DNA of 64,000 nt from Demequina flava (GTDB taxonomy: Bacteria; Actinomycetota; Actinomycetes; Actinomycetales; Demequinaceae): positions 310,001 through 374,000 of the forward strand of contig NZ_BBRA01000001.1 of assembly GCF_000975035.1 (NCBI RefSeq). The letters run 5' to 3'. This document shows, piece by piece, positions 32,495 to 41,474 of this stretch; position 1 is the stretch's first letter; every line of letters begins with the position of its first letter. The translations under genes and the position numbers were made by a program. The notes beneath the pieces are model-generated. The model saw nothing but the letters and a program-made list of their open reading frames with translations. It was not told where the DNA came from and made no database searches.

Positions 32495-35053
32495 ATGCCA
32501 ATCCTGACTCGTGAGGAGGCCGCCGCGCGATCCGCGGCAGTGCCGACCGCCACTTACTCCATCCACCTCGACTTCTCCCCTGCGGGCGACACCTTCCGCT
32601 CGACGACCACCGTCGAGTTCACCGCCGCCCCGGGCACGGACACCTTCATCGACCTCGTCGGCACCGCTACCAGCGTGACCGTCAACGGTGAGGCGCGTGA
32701 AGCATCGGCCCTTCAAACCGAGGACCGGATTGCGCTCACGGGGCTCAGCGGCGCGACGACCGTGACGATCGAAGCCGAGTGCGCCTACCGCACCACGGGC
32801 CAGGGCATCCACCGCTTCATCGACCCGGAGAGCCACGAGACCTTCCTGTACAGCCAGTTCGCGATCGACGACGCCCGCGGAGTGTTCGCCTGCTTCGATC
32901 AGCCGGACATCAAGGGCACCTTCGAGATTTCCGTGACGGCGCCCGATCACTGGAACGTTGCCTCGAACTCGATCGCGCCTGAACCCGTCGACGTGCCCGG
33001 CGAGACTATGGTCGCGGGCGTGAACCGTGGCCTGAGGCGCTGGGACTTCTCCCCCACGCCCCTGCTGCCCACCTATGTGGCAGCCATCGCCGCTGGGCCG
33101 TGGGCCTTCGTTGAGACCACGCTCAAGTCGGCGGGTGGCGACGTTCCAGCGCGCCTTTACGGACGTCCGCAGCTCGCCGACCACTTTGATGCCGAAGAGA
33201 TCTTTGGCGCAGTGCAGGCCGGAATCGACCTGTATGAGCGCATCTTCGACACCGTTTACCCCTACGAGTGCTACGACCAGCTCTTCGCGCCCCAGTACAA
33301 CCTGGGGGCGATGGAGAACGTCGGGCTCGTCACCATCAGCGAAGACAAGTTGCTGTTCCGGACGCGCCCCTCGCAGTCGGTGCAGGAGTCACGCCTGGTG
33401 ACGGTGCTCCACGAACTCGCACACATGTGGTTCGGCAACCTGGTCACGATGCAGTGGTGGGACGACCTGTGGCTGAACGAGTCCTTCGCGGAGTTCGTCG
33501 GCACCCATGCGGGCGAGCGAGCGCAGAACCTCGACGGCGCATGGACCGCGTTTGGAGCCGAGCGGAAGTCCGTCGCATACGTGCAGGACCAGCTCCCCAC
33601 GACCCACCCAGTGCTGTCGGATATCCCTGACATCGAGGCCGTCGCGGGTCAGTTCGACATGATCACGTACGCCAAGGGCGCGTCCGCGCTGCGGCAGCTC
33701 GCGCTGTGGCTGGGCGAGGACGTGTTCTTCGCCGGCGTGGCGCGCTACCTCAAGGCGCACGCATTCGGAAACGCGACCCTGCGCGACCTCTTCGATGAGC
33801 TCGAGTCCGTGTCCGGCAGGGATCTCACGGCCTGGTCGCGTGCCTGGCTCGAGACTGCCGGGCTCACCGCTCTGGGCGCGCAGATCGAGACCTCCGAGGG
33901 CGCGGTGACGTCGCTCACGGTCACCGAGGATGTGCCCGACGGCTCCGTGCACCACCCGCACCAGCTGCGTGTAGCTGGCTTCGGAGTGGGCCCGAGCGGC
34001 CTCGCCGAACTCTGGGCGCTCGACGTGTCCACCGACGGCGCGTCGACGCCTGTTCCCGAAGCCGCTGGCCTGACCGCGCCCGACCTGGTGCTGGCCAACC
34101 ACGGCGACCTCACGTACGCGAAGGTGCGCCTGGACCAGCACTCGGCCGCCACGGCCGTGGCTCACGCCAATGACCTCCCTGCCGACGCGCAGGTCGTCGT
34201 CCTGGGCGCCCTATGGCACATGGTGCGCGATGGGCTTCTCCCCGCCGCCGACTACGTCGACGCAGTACGCCGCGCGGCTCCCGCGATCGCCAACCCCCAG
34301 GTCCTGGGTAGCCACCTCGCCAACGCGCAGGTCGCGATCCAGCGCTACGCGCCCGTGGTGGACGCTCCGGAACTGTCAGTGGCATGGGCCGATGCTTTGG
34401 CCGAGTTGGTCGACAGCGCTGAGGCTGGAAGCGATGCTCAGCTGCAGTTCGTACGCCGCTTCGCGGCGGCCGCCTGCACAACCGGCCACGGCGACCGACT
34501 GCACGGATGGCTCGAAGGCGGAGTTGACCTGCCCGGTCTGCCGATCGACACCGAGCTGACGTGGGACCTGCTGGGTGGCCTGGCCCGCGTGGGCGCGGTC
34601 GATGACAACGACATTGACGGCTATCTCTCTCGCGACCCGGGATCGGCCGGTGAGCGCCGCGCCGCGGGCGTCCGCGCCATGATTGCTGGCGCGGAAGCGA
34701 AGCAGCGCGCATGGAACCGCTTGGCCCGCCCGGCCGGCGCGGTCCCGGCCAACGCGATCGCGTTCGAGATCGCCTTGGGGCTCACCAGCTGCGCTGACCC
34801 CGAGATGCTCGCGCCGCTCCTCGACGACTTCCTGCACACCCTCCGCCCCACCTACGAGGCGATGGACCCGATGATGGGTGTGCGCGTCGCCAAGTACGTA
34901 ATGCCGGTGACTCTTGCGGGGCGCGTGGAGGGGCTCGACACACGGCTCGCAGCATGGCTGACGGACAACGCCGATGCTCCAGGCGTCTTGCGCAAGGTCG
35001 TCACCGAGGCCCTCGATGACGTGCGACGGTCCCTCGCGGCTCAGGCCGCTTGA
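32495..35053 (+). CDS. Aminopeptidase N, M1 family (second of a tandem pair)
   Basis: An 852-residue M1 zinc aminopeptidase. GAMEN is intact, the zinc site HELAH is at 306-310, and the third ligand Glu lies in LWLNESFAEF. The domain plan is the same as the neighbour's. The C-terminal half is more diverged and Ala-rich, so substrate preference may differ. The ATG is 19 bp after the preceding terminator. A CAGACT box six bases upstream could serve a leaderless start, but no -35 is clear. It ends at a shared terminator with malQ. Confidence 0.94.
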   Translation: MPILTREEAAARSAAVPTATYSIHLDFSPAGDTFRSTTTVEFTAAPGTDTFIDLVGTATSVTVNGEAREASALQTEDRIALTGLSGATTVTIEAECAYRTTGQGIHRFIDPESHETFLYSQFAIDDARGVFACFDQPDIKGTFEISVTAPDHWNVASNSIAPEPVDVPGETMVAGVNRGLRRWDFSPTPLLPTYVAAIAAGPWAFVETTLKSAGGDVPARLYGRPQLADHFDAEEIFGAVQAGIDLYERIFDTVYPYECYDQLFAPQYNLGAMENVGLVTISEDKLLFRTRPSQSVQESRLVTVLHELAHMWFGNLVTMQWWDDLWLNESFAEFVGTHAGERAQNLDGAWTAFGAERKSVAYVQDQLPTTHPVLSDIPDIEAVAGQFDMITYAKGASALRQLALWLGEDVFFAGVARYLKAHAFGNATLRDLFDELESVSGRDLTAWSRAWLETAGLTALGAQIETSEGAVTSLTVTEDVPDGSVHHPHQLRVAGFGVGPSGLAELWALDVSTDGASTPVPEAAGLTAPDLVLANHGDLTYAKVRLDQHSAATAVAHANDLPADAQVVVLGALWHMVRDGLLPAADYVDAVRRAAPAIANPQVLGSHLANAQVAIQRYAPVVDAPELSVAWADALAELVDSAEAGSDAQLQFVRRFAAAACTTGHGDRLHGWLEGGVDLPGLPIDTELTWDLLGGLARVGAVDDNDIDGYLSRDPGSAGERRAAGVRAMIAGAEAKQRAWNRLARPAGAVPANAIAFEIALGLTSCADPEMLAPLLDDFLHTLRPTYEAMDPMMGVRVAKYVMPVTLAGRVEGLDTRLAAWLTDNADAPGVLRKVVTEALDDVRRSLAAQAA

Positions 35054-35068
35054 AGTAGCGGAAAGACT

Positions 35069-35103
35069 GGGTGGGGCGGTCCCGTCTCGGGATTGCCCCA
35101 CCC
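35069..35103. terminator. Bidirectional terminator between the second aminopeptidase and malQ
   Basis: GGGTGGGGC (35069-35077) and GCCCCACCC (35095-35103), a perfect 9-bp stem with a 17-nt loop that contains the smaller pair TCCCG/CGGGA. It lies between convergent genes. Confidence 0.85.
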
Positions 35104-35116
35104 GCTTCGCTCGCGC

Positions 35117-37246
35117 CTATCGCGCGGTGCGAACCGCCTTCATCAGCCGCTGTACCCGCGGCGAATCGAAAATGTCATCCAGAAGGATGGGCGCACCGTT
35201 GCCGTCGGCCAGCGGCACCTGCCAGTTCGGGTACTCGGTGTGAGTTCCGGGGTGGTTCTGCGAGCGGCGCTCCCCCACGGCATCGGTCAATGCCACCGAG
35301 GTCAGCAGCGCGGGTGACGCGAGCGCCAGCTTGTGAACCGCAGCGACCAGGTCTTCTTCTTCCCAGTCCTCGATCATCCAGCCGCGCGAACGCACGTAGT
35401 TCACGATCTGCTCGCGCTCGTGATCGCTCTTGGCACGTTCGTCGTCAATGGAATCGCCGATGAGTCCCAGTTCAGCGCGCGTCGCGATGTGGTCGCCAGC
35501 CAGGTAGGTGGCGGTAGGCGGCAGGTCGTGCACCGTGACTGACACGAGCGCGTCCGAGCGGTAGTTCTCGGGCGGGGTTGGCGAGCCGTCGTTCTCCTTC
35601 TCGAACAGCGCGACGACTGTGCCGAGCAGTCCTCGGCCATTGAGGTAATCGGAGACCCAGGGCTCAAGCGTGCCCAGGTCCTCGCCAATCACGATCGCAC
35701 CGGCGCGCTGAGCCTCGAGTGCGAGAATGCCGATCAGCGCTTCGTGATCAAAGCTGACGTAGGCGCCGTCGCTGGGCTCGTGACCCTGCGGCACCCACCA
35801 CTGCCGGAACAGTCCCAGGATGTGGTCGATCCGCAGCGCACCAGCGTGCCGGACTGCGGCACGCACCACGTCGCGGAACGGCAAGTACGCGTTGGCCTCG
35901 AGCGCACGCGGTTGCCACGGCGGCTGCGACCAGTCCTGACCGCGCTGGTTGTACATGTCCGGCGGCGCCCCAACCGATACGCCACGGGCCATGACAGGCC
36001 CCAGAGCCCAAGCATCGGCCCCAAACGGGTGAACACCAACGGCGAGGTCGGTCATGAGACCAATGCTCATGCCGGCGTCCTTCATGCGTCGCTGGGCGCG
36101 CTCCAACTGTTCGTCGGCGACCCACTGCAACCATGCATGGAAGAGGATGCGCTCGGAGTGCTCCTCGCGCCATGCCTCCACAGCAGCCCGGGCTCCGGTG
36201 GCCAGCTCTTCCGGCCACGGCACGCCGCGGTGGGCCTCCGCAATCGAGCACCACGTTGCGTAGTCCTCGAGCGAGCGGCCCTCGCGCATGCAGAACGCCT
36301 CGAACTGAGCCTCGCGTCCCGCGGAGCGCGGCGCTGCAAAGATCTGCTCGAGCCCCACGACCTTGGAACGCCACACGGCATCGCGGTCGATGTTGTCGCC
36401 TGACGCGTTCGCGCGGCGCGGTTTCTCCGACTCCCATGCCAGGACTGCGCGCTGCTGCGACGGCAGGTAGGACACCTCGGGGATGTCCTCGATACGGATG
36501 TACAGGGGCGACAGGAAGCGCCGCGATGTGGGCAGGTACGGGGAAGGCTCGATGGGAGCGACCGGCTCCGAAGCGTGGAGCGGGTTGATCTGCAGGAACG
36601 AGGCGTCGCCGCGCACGGACGCGAGCGCTCCCAGGTCACCCAGGTCGCCGAAGTCGCCGATTCCCCACGAACGCTCGGACCGCACGGAGTACAACTGGGC
36701 GGCAAGGCCCCAGGGCCGATGCTCGCGCACCCAGTCAGGCACGCTCACCTTGGAGGGGGTGACCACGACGTAGCCGCGGCCGCGGCGGCCATTGGTGGTC
36801 GCTTCGATCCGGTGCCAGCCCAAAGGCAGGTCACTCGGCAGCGCAAACGTCGCTCGCCCAATCGCGCGAGGGCCGTCTCCGCGCGGCGGCACCAAAATAT
36901 CGAGCTGCTCGAGTTGGCGCTCGCCTCCGGCCTCAAGCGTGACCTTCACCTGTGCCGGATCCCCATGGGTCACATGAACTGGGATGTGCGCACCTTGGTG
37001 CTCACGCACCACCGTGACGGGAGGGACCAGACGGCTCCACTTGTGGTCATCGATGGCCGCGAGCGCGCGTTCACAGCCGGCGTCGTCAGTGGCATCCATT
37101 CCCATGGCGGCGAGGACCGCGCGGATGGAGTCGGGAGAGGAATCTCGACGCTGCCCGTCCCACCCGGTGTAGGACAGGGAGACCCCGCACTCACGTGCGA
37201 GGGTTGCCAGGGCTTCGCTGACACCGGACGGCGGCGTGTCACTCAT
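35117..37246 (-). CDS. malQ: 4-alpha-glucanotransferase (amylomaltase)
   Basis: A 709-residue GH77 enzyme that transfers alpha-1,4-glucan segments in maltodextrin and glycogen metabolism. The actinobacterial long form has an N-terminal extension of about 150-170 residues before the catalytic barrel. Barrel motifs are LRIDHILGLFRQWWVP (nucleophile Asp), GEDLGT (acid/base Glu) and the later VTVHDLPPTATYL (third carboxylate region). The ATG at 37246 has CAGGAT six bases upstream and an AGGGG stretch, so leaderless or leadered starts are both possible. It is divergent from mscS. Confidence 0.94.
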   Translation of the reverse strand: MSDTPPSGVSEALATLARECGVSLSYTGWDGQRRDSSPDSIRAVLAAMGMDATDDAGCERALAAIDDHKWSRLVPPVTVVREHQGAHIPVHVTHGDPAQVKVTLEAGGERQLEQLDILVPPRGDGPRAIGRATFALPSDLPLGWHRIEATTNGRRGRGYVVVTPSKVSVPDWVREHRPWGLAAQLYSVRSERSWGIGDFGDLGDLGALASVRGDASFLQINPLHASEPVAPIEPSPYLPTSRRFLSPLYIRIEDIPEVSYLPSQQRAVLAWESEKPRRANASGDNIDRDAVWRSKVVGLEQIFAAPRSAGREAQFEAFCMREGRSLEDYATWCSIAEAHRGVPWPEELATGARAAVEAWREEHSERILFHAWLQWVADEQLERAQRRMKDAGMSIGLMTDLAVGVHPFGADAWALGPVMARGVSVGAPPDMYNQRGQDWSQPPWQPRALEANAYLPFRDVVRAAVRHAGALRIDHILGLFRQWWVPQGHEPSDGAYVSFDHEALIGILALEAQRAGAIVIGEDLGTLEPWVSDYLNGRGLLGTVVALFEKENDGSPTPPENYRSDALVSVTVHDLPPTATYLAGDHIATRAELGLIGDSIDDERAKSDHEREQIVNYVRSRGWMIEDWEEEDLVAAVHKLALASPALLTSVALTDAVGERRSQNHPGTHTEYPNWQVPLADGNGAPILLDDIFDSPRVQRLMKAVRTAR

Positions 37247-37358
37247 GCCCCTATCCTGCCAGGGTCAAGGCCACCCGCGTAAGGCCTTGAGACCTAGTCG
37301 ACACCGCATCGGTCCCCTGTCATTTCCGTATTGCGCGCAAGTGACTAACCTGGACATC

Positions 37359-38480
37359 GTGTTCGCCTTCAATTCGTCCGCAGACCCTTCGACGTCGCCC
37401 ACGGCGTCCCCATCGCCGTCGCCCATCTCGGTGCCTGACTCAGAGGACATCGGCCAATGGCTGGACGGCGTAGAGCAGCGCGTCCCTAGCCTGCTCGCCG
37501 TCGTGGTGATCGCCTTCGTCATTTGGCTGGTCTTCCGCTACGCGATCAAGTTGTTTACGCGCAGCATTGAGCGCGGAGCGCCGATGTCCGACCCCAAGAC
37601 GGTCGCGGCGCTCAAGAAAGCGAAGATTCGACTTCCGCAGCAAGACGAGGTCGATGCCCGACTTGAGGCTGAGCGCCGTCGCCAGCGTGCGCATACCTTG
37701 CAACGCGTCCTCAATTCTGCGCTCACGCTAGTCATCGTCATCATCGTGTTGATCACGATTCTGGGCGTCCTCGGCCTTCCAGTGGGGCCGATGCTGGCTT
37801 CCGCAGGAATCTTGGGTGTTGCCCTCGGTTTCGGTGCCCAGTCGCTGGTGAAGGACCTGCTGGCCGGAATCTTCATGCTGATCGAGGATCAGTACGGCGT
37901 GGGGGACGTCGTCGACCTTGGTGCCGCTGCCGGTGCCGTCGAGGAAGTCGGCCTGCGGTCCACCCGTCTCCGCGCCTTGGACGGCACCGTGTGGTACGTC
38001 CCCAACGGTGAGATCACCCGCGTGGGCAACATGACGCGCCTGTGGAGCCGCGTCATGGTCGAGGTGCGCTTCGCGTATGACACGGACATCGAGGCAGCTC
38101 GCGAGGCCATGATCGACGCGGTCAAGGCCGCTGCCGAGGAGTCTGACGAAGTGAAGTCTGCACTTCTGGGCGAGCCCGAGGTCGCCGGCATCGAGTCGCT
38201 CGAGTACAACGCGATCATGCTGCGCCTTATGTGCCAGGTGAACCCCGCAATGCAGTGGGACGTGCAGCGCGAGATCCGCCGCGAAATGCGCCGCATCTTT
38301 GGTGAGCGCAACATCCGCCTGGCCGTTCCCGGCGACGCGATGGTCATCGACGAGAAGCCCGCCAAGCGTGCGCCGCGCATTCGCGACCGTCGCCGCCCGC
38401 ACGAGCAGCCCGTTGATGACGACGGCTCGCCCCTGCCCCCCGCCTCGGACGACCTCGACGGCGACGGCGAGGCCGACTGA
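37359..38480 (+). CDS. mscS: MscS-family mechanosensitive ion channel
   Basis: A 373-residue small-conductance channel that releases solutes on osmotic downshock. A short Pro/Ser/Thr-rich start is followed by membrane helices at about 45-65 and 125-150. The pore helix GPMLASAGILGVALGFGAQSLVKDLLAGIF is characteristic, then the beta domain (VEEVGLRSTRLRALDGTVWYVPNGEI) and an acidic C-terminal tail. The open frame extends upstream, but GTG at 37359 lies seven bases after TAACCT (37346-37351), a leaderless pattern. It is the first gene of a tight operon with glbO and tesB. Confidence 0.93.
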   Translation: MFAFNSSADPSTSPTASPSPSPISVPDSEDIGQWLDGVEQRVPSLLAVVVIAFVIWLVFRYAIKLFTRSIERGAPMSDPKTVAALKKAKIRLPQQDEVDARLEAERRRQRAHTLQRVLNSALTLVIVIIVLITILGVLGLPVGPMLASAGILGVALGFGAQSLVKDLLAGIFMLIEDQYGVGDVVDLGAAAGAVEEVGLRSTRLRALDGTVWYVPNGEITRVGNMTRLWSRVMVEVRFAYDTDIEAAREAMIDAVKAAAEESDEVKSALLGEPEVAGIESLEYNAIMLRLMCQVNPAMQWDVQREIRREMRRIFGERNIRLAVPGDAMVIDEKPAKRAPRIRDRRRPHEQPVDDDGSPLPPASDDLDGDGEAD

Positions 38481-38481
38481 C

Positions 38482-38946
38482 ATGACCCAGCCGGGAATGA
38501 ACATCGGCGCTGGACCCACGCAGGAGCCCGAGCAGAGCTTCTTCGAGGCCGTAGGCGGGCACGAGACGTTTGCGCGCATCGTCCACCGGTTCTACGCCGG
38601 TGTCGCCGAAGATCCGATCCTTGGCCCCATGTACCCCTCGCACGACATGGAGGGCGCCGAGTGGCGCCTCACCGCGTTCCTTGAGCAGTACTGGGGCGGG
38701 CCCACCACGTACTCCGACCAGCGCGGACACCCGCGACTGCGGATGCGTCACCACGGCTTCCACGTCAACCCGGAAGCCCGTGACCACTGGATTTCACTGA
38801 TGCGCGATGCCGTGGCCGAGGAGAACCTCTCCCCGCTCCATGCGATGACCCTCATGGACTACCTTGAGCGCGCAGCACACTCCATGATCAACACCTTTGA
38901 TCCCACCCCGGGCCCACAAGGCCCTGCTTCCGAGGAGAACTCATGA
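38482..38946 (+). CDS. glbO: Group II truncated hemoglobin
   Basis: A 154-residue two-over-two globin. It contains the B-helix RFYAGVAEDPILGPMYP, the AFLEQYWGGPTTYSDQRGHPRL region and the proximal His in RHHGFHV. Tyr and Trp positions fit the GlbO group. These globins bind oxygen or nitric oxide and often serve detoxification. The ATG at 38482 is one base after the mscS stop. The longer upstream frame overlaps mscS and is rejected. The stop overlaps the start of tesB (ATGA). Confidence 0.93.
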   Translation: MTQPGMNIGAGPTQEPEQSFFEAVGGHETFARIVHRFYAGVAEDPILGPMYPSHDMEGAEWRLTAFLEQYWGGPTTYSDQRGHPRLRMRHHGFHVNPEARDHWISLMRDAVAEENLSPLHAMTLMDYLERAAHSMINTFDPTPGPQGPASEENS

Positions 38947-39827
38947 ACCGCGCAGAGGACATCTGGGCAGACAAGGCCGTCGAGTCAGGCATGAACGTGC
39001 TGACGTTGCGCCGCCTGAGCGACACCTCGTTTGAAGGCGACTCCCTTCCGATGCCCGGAGGCCGCGCTTATGGCGGTCAGGTGCTGGCTCAGTCCCTGTT
39101 GGCCGCGGGACACACCGTCGATGACGACCGCGCTGTGCACTCCATGCACGGGTACTTCCTGCGCCCGGGAGACGCCTCGCGTCCCATCACCTTCGACGTC
39201 GAGGAGTTGCGCGATGGGCGGTCCTTCTCCGCGCGCCGCACCCACGCTATGCAGGACGGCAAGCCGATCCTGTCCATGATCGCGTCGTTCCAGCTTGAGC
39301 AGGATGGGCCTGAGCACTCGGTCACGATGCCGGAGGTTCCAGGCCCAGACTCCGTGGTCTCGGCCATCGACATCTTGGCCCCCATGGCCGGTCACCCCAC
39401 GGCTGACTACTGGCTCGAGCGCACCTCGTTCGACCTCCGCCACGTCGAGGGCAGTCTGCTCATGCAGCCTGATCCCCGCCCAAAGCAGTACCAGACCACC
39501 TGGATCCGGCTTCGCAAGCCCGTCGAAGCATCGGACCTCATGCACCGCGCGCTGCTGGCGTTCGCGTGCGACCAGGTGATGCTTGAGCCGTTGTTGCGCC
39601 GCCACGGCGCTTCCTGGCAGACCCCGGGCCTTAACTTTGCGAGCCTCGACCACGCAATGTGGTGGCACCGTCCCGTGCGCGCGGACGAGTGGTTGCTGTA
39701 CGTCCAAGACGCACCCACGGCCCAAGGAGGCCGCGGTCTTGGAGGCACATGGATCTTCTCCGAGGACGGACGTCTGGTGGCATCGGCCTCTCAGGAAGGC
39801 ATGTTTAGGATGGGTAGTCCTGAGTAA
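38943..39827 (+). CDS. tesB: Acyl-CoA thioesterase II
   Basis: A 294-residue double-hotdog thioesterase hydrolysing acyl-CoA to free acid and CoA. GGRAYGGQVLAQSLLAA and HSMHGYFLRPGD mark the first hotdog. SLDHAMWWHRP with its catalytic Asp, and the C-terminal SQEGMFR, mark the second. Length is typical. It is coupled to glbO by a 4-nt overlap, forming mscS-glbO-tesB. A physiological link among the three is not evident. A likely terminator begins 20 bp after the stop. Confidence 0.94.
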   Translation: MNRAEDIWADKAVESGMNVLTLRRLSDTSFEGDSLPMPGGRAYGGQVLAQSLLAAGHTVDDDRAVHSMHGYFLRPGDASRPITFDVEELRDGRSFSARRTHAMQDGKPILSMIASFQLEQDGPEHSVTMPEVPGPDSVVSAIDILAPMAGHPTADYWLERTSFDLRHVEGSLLMQPDPRPKQYQTTWIRLRKPVEASDLMHRALLAFACDQVMLEPLLRRHGASWQTPGLNFASLDHAMWWHRPVRADEWLLYVQDAPTAQGGRGLGGTWIFSEDGRLVASASQEGMFRMGSPE

Positions 39828-40199
39828 AGCGGACCAAGGTCCCCCTTTACCCAAATGTGACGTAAATGGCACATTTTGCTTTTTACCAGGCAAGTTGAAC
39901 TTTCATGCGACATGAACCGCGCCCAAAACTGGCCGTACGAGTTGAGAGCGTTGCCCCACGGTTGATAGCGTCGTAAGGCCGTTTCGGGGTCCGCGTCAGT
40001 CACGACCGAAACGCCAATGACCAGCCCAGACCTTGTGTTGCAGCGCCGTTCCCCGGCTGCGCCCAGGCGAGCGAGGCGCACATCCCGATGATGTCGCCTG
40101 CGGGCCCGTGACTGCCGTCCGACGGCTGCGAGTCCTCTCGCCTGTGTCAAGGTCGCAATCACGCTCCCGACCTGACGCTGGGAGCAGCTGAGGACATCA
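39828..40199 (+). promoter_or_regulatory. 372-bp region: tesB terminator, proV promoter and long structured leader
   Basis: It starts with an AT-rich hairpin, AAATGTG/CACATTT (39853-39876) plus a T-rich tail, a likely tesB terminator. A promoter TTGAGA (39942-39947), 18 bp, TAGCGT (39966-39971) follows, giving a leader of about 220 nt. The leader has CGTTTCGG/CCGAAACG (39980-40013) and two stems near the start that exclude each other: GTCA-A-GGTCG with CGACCTGAC (40146-40176), and GCTCCC with GGGAGC (40163-40185), the latter next to the GAGGA ribosome site. The c-di-AMP riboswitch consensus was not found. Confidence 0.6.
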
Positions 40200-41474
40200 G
40201 TGAACGACACCGCATTGAAGGCGGAGGGCCTCTACAAGGTCTTCGGCCGCAACGCGCAAGATGCCGTTAAGAAACTGCAAAACGGTGCTTCGCGAGACGA
40301 CCTAGGCGGCGCAACCGCCGCTGTCATCGACGCCTCGTTCGAGGTCAAGAAGGGCGAGATCTTCGTGGTCATGGGGCTATCCGGCTCCGGTAAGTCCACG
40401 TTGATTCGTATGCTCAACGGCCTCCACCCGCAGACGGCGGGAACCGTCACCATCGGCGAAGACTCCATTACCGGCGTCACCCCCGCCAAGCTCCGCGACA
40501 TCCGTCGCCACAAGATCTCCATGGTCTTCCAGCACTTCGCGCTCCTGCCCCACCGCACCGTCATCGACAACGTCGCTTACGGTCTGGAGATCCAGGGCAT
40601 GAGCAAGGAAGAGCGCCTCAAGCGTGCTCTCAAGATCACCGGTGTTGTCGGCCTGTCCGGCTGGGAAGAGAAGTACCCGTCGGAATTGTCCGGTGGAATG
40701 CAGCAGCGCGTGGGCCTGGCCCGTGCGCTCGCCGCTGACACCGAGGTTCTCCTGATGGACGAGGCGTTCTCCGCCCTTGACCCGCTAATCCGTCGCGAGA
40801 TGCAGGACCAGCTCCTCGAGCTGCAGTCCGAGCTGGGCAAGACCATCATCTTCATCACGCACGACCTCAACGAGGCCATGTACATCGGCGACCGCATCGC
40901 AGTGATGCGCGATGGCCGCATTGTGCAGATTGGCTCCCCTGAGGACGTGCTGACGAATCCCGCTAACGACTACGTTGAGCAGTTCGTGCAGGATGTCGAC
41001 CGCGCCAAGGTGCTGACCGCCGAGTCGGTCATGCGCAAGCCGTTCGCCGTCGCTCACGAGAACTCCGGTCCTGCGGCAGCGCTGCAGGCCATGCGCGAAA
41101 ACGCGATCTCCGCGCTGTACGTCATTAAGCGTGACCGCACCATCGTGGGCTGGATTCGCGACCGCGACGTCATGGACCTAGTTCGCAAGGGCGAAAAGTC
41201 CATTGCCAGCGTCATTCAGACCGACCACGGCGCTGTCTCGAAGGACACCCCGCTCGCGGACCTGTTCATTCCGTCGCTCGAGGCCGCGCTGGCACTTGCC
41301 GTCACAGATGACAAGGACCGCCTCGTTGGTGTTGTTCCCCGCGTCACGCTGCTGGCAGCTTTGGGCGGCGAGCCCGATGCCGCCACGTCGGCCGAGCCCG
41401 TCGTTGAGCCCCTCCCCAGTGAGGTTGTCGACAAGGTGCTTGACGCCTCCACGGAGAAGGGCGGCACCCTGTGA
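40200..41474 (+). CDS. proV: Glycine betaine/proline ABC transporter ATP-binding protein
   Basis: A 424-residue ATPase of the osmoprotectant importer. Walker A is VMGLSGSGKST, the signature LSGGMQQR, Walker B VLLMDEAFSALDP. Two CBS-like repeats occupy about 280-390 and would sense ionic strength or a nucleotide such as c-di-AMP. The start is GTG at 40200 after GAGGA. It is first of three genes, coupled to the permease by a GTGA overlap. Osmotic regulation probably acts on the long leader. Confidence 0.94.
   Translation: MNDTALKAEGLYKVFGRNAQDAVKKLQNGASRDDLGGATAAVIDASFEVKKGEIFVVMGLSGSGKSTLIRMLNGLHPQTAGTVTIGEDSITGVTPAKLRDIRRHKISMVFQHFALLPHRTVIDNVAYGLEIQGMSKEERLKRALKITGVVGLSGWEEKYPSELSGGMQQRVGLARALAADTEVLLMDEAFSALDPLIRREMQDQLLELQSELGKTIIFITHDLNEAMYIGDRIAVMRDGRIVQIGSPEDVLTNPANDYVEQFVQDVDRAKVLTAESVMRKPFAVAHENSGPAAALQAMRENAISALYVIKRDRTIVGWIRDRDVMDLVRKGEKSIASVIQTDHGAVSKDTPLADLFIPSLEAALALAVTDDKDRLVGVVPRVTLLAALGGEPDAATSAEPVVEPLPSEVVDKVLDASTEKGGTL

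Noticed and set aside
36575-37282. A plus-strand open frame across the malQ start
   Set aside because: It is antisense to the conserved N-terminal part of malQ and shows no domain.
39978-40199. c-di-AMP (ydaO) riboswitch in the proV leader
   Set aside because: The position and gene would fit, but I could not find the conserved core elements of that riboswitch; only unassigned stems are present.
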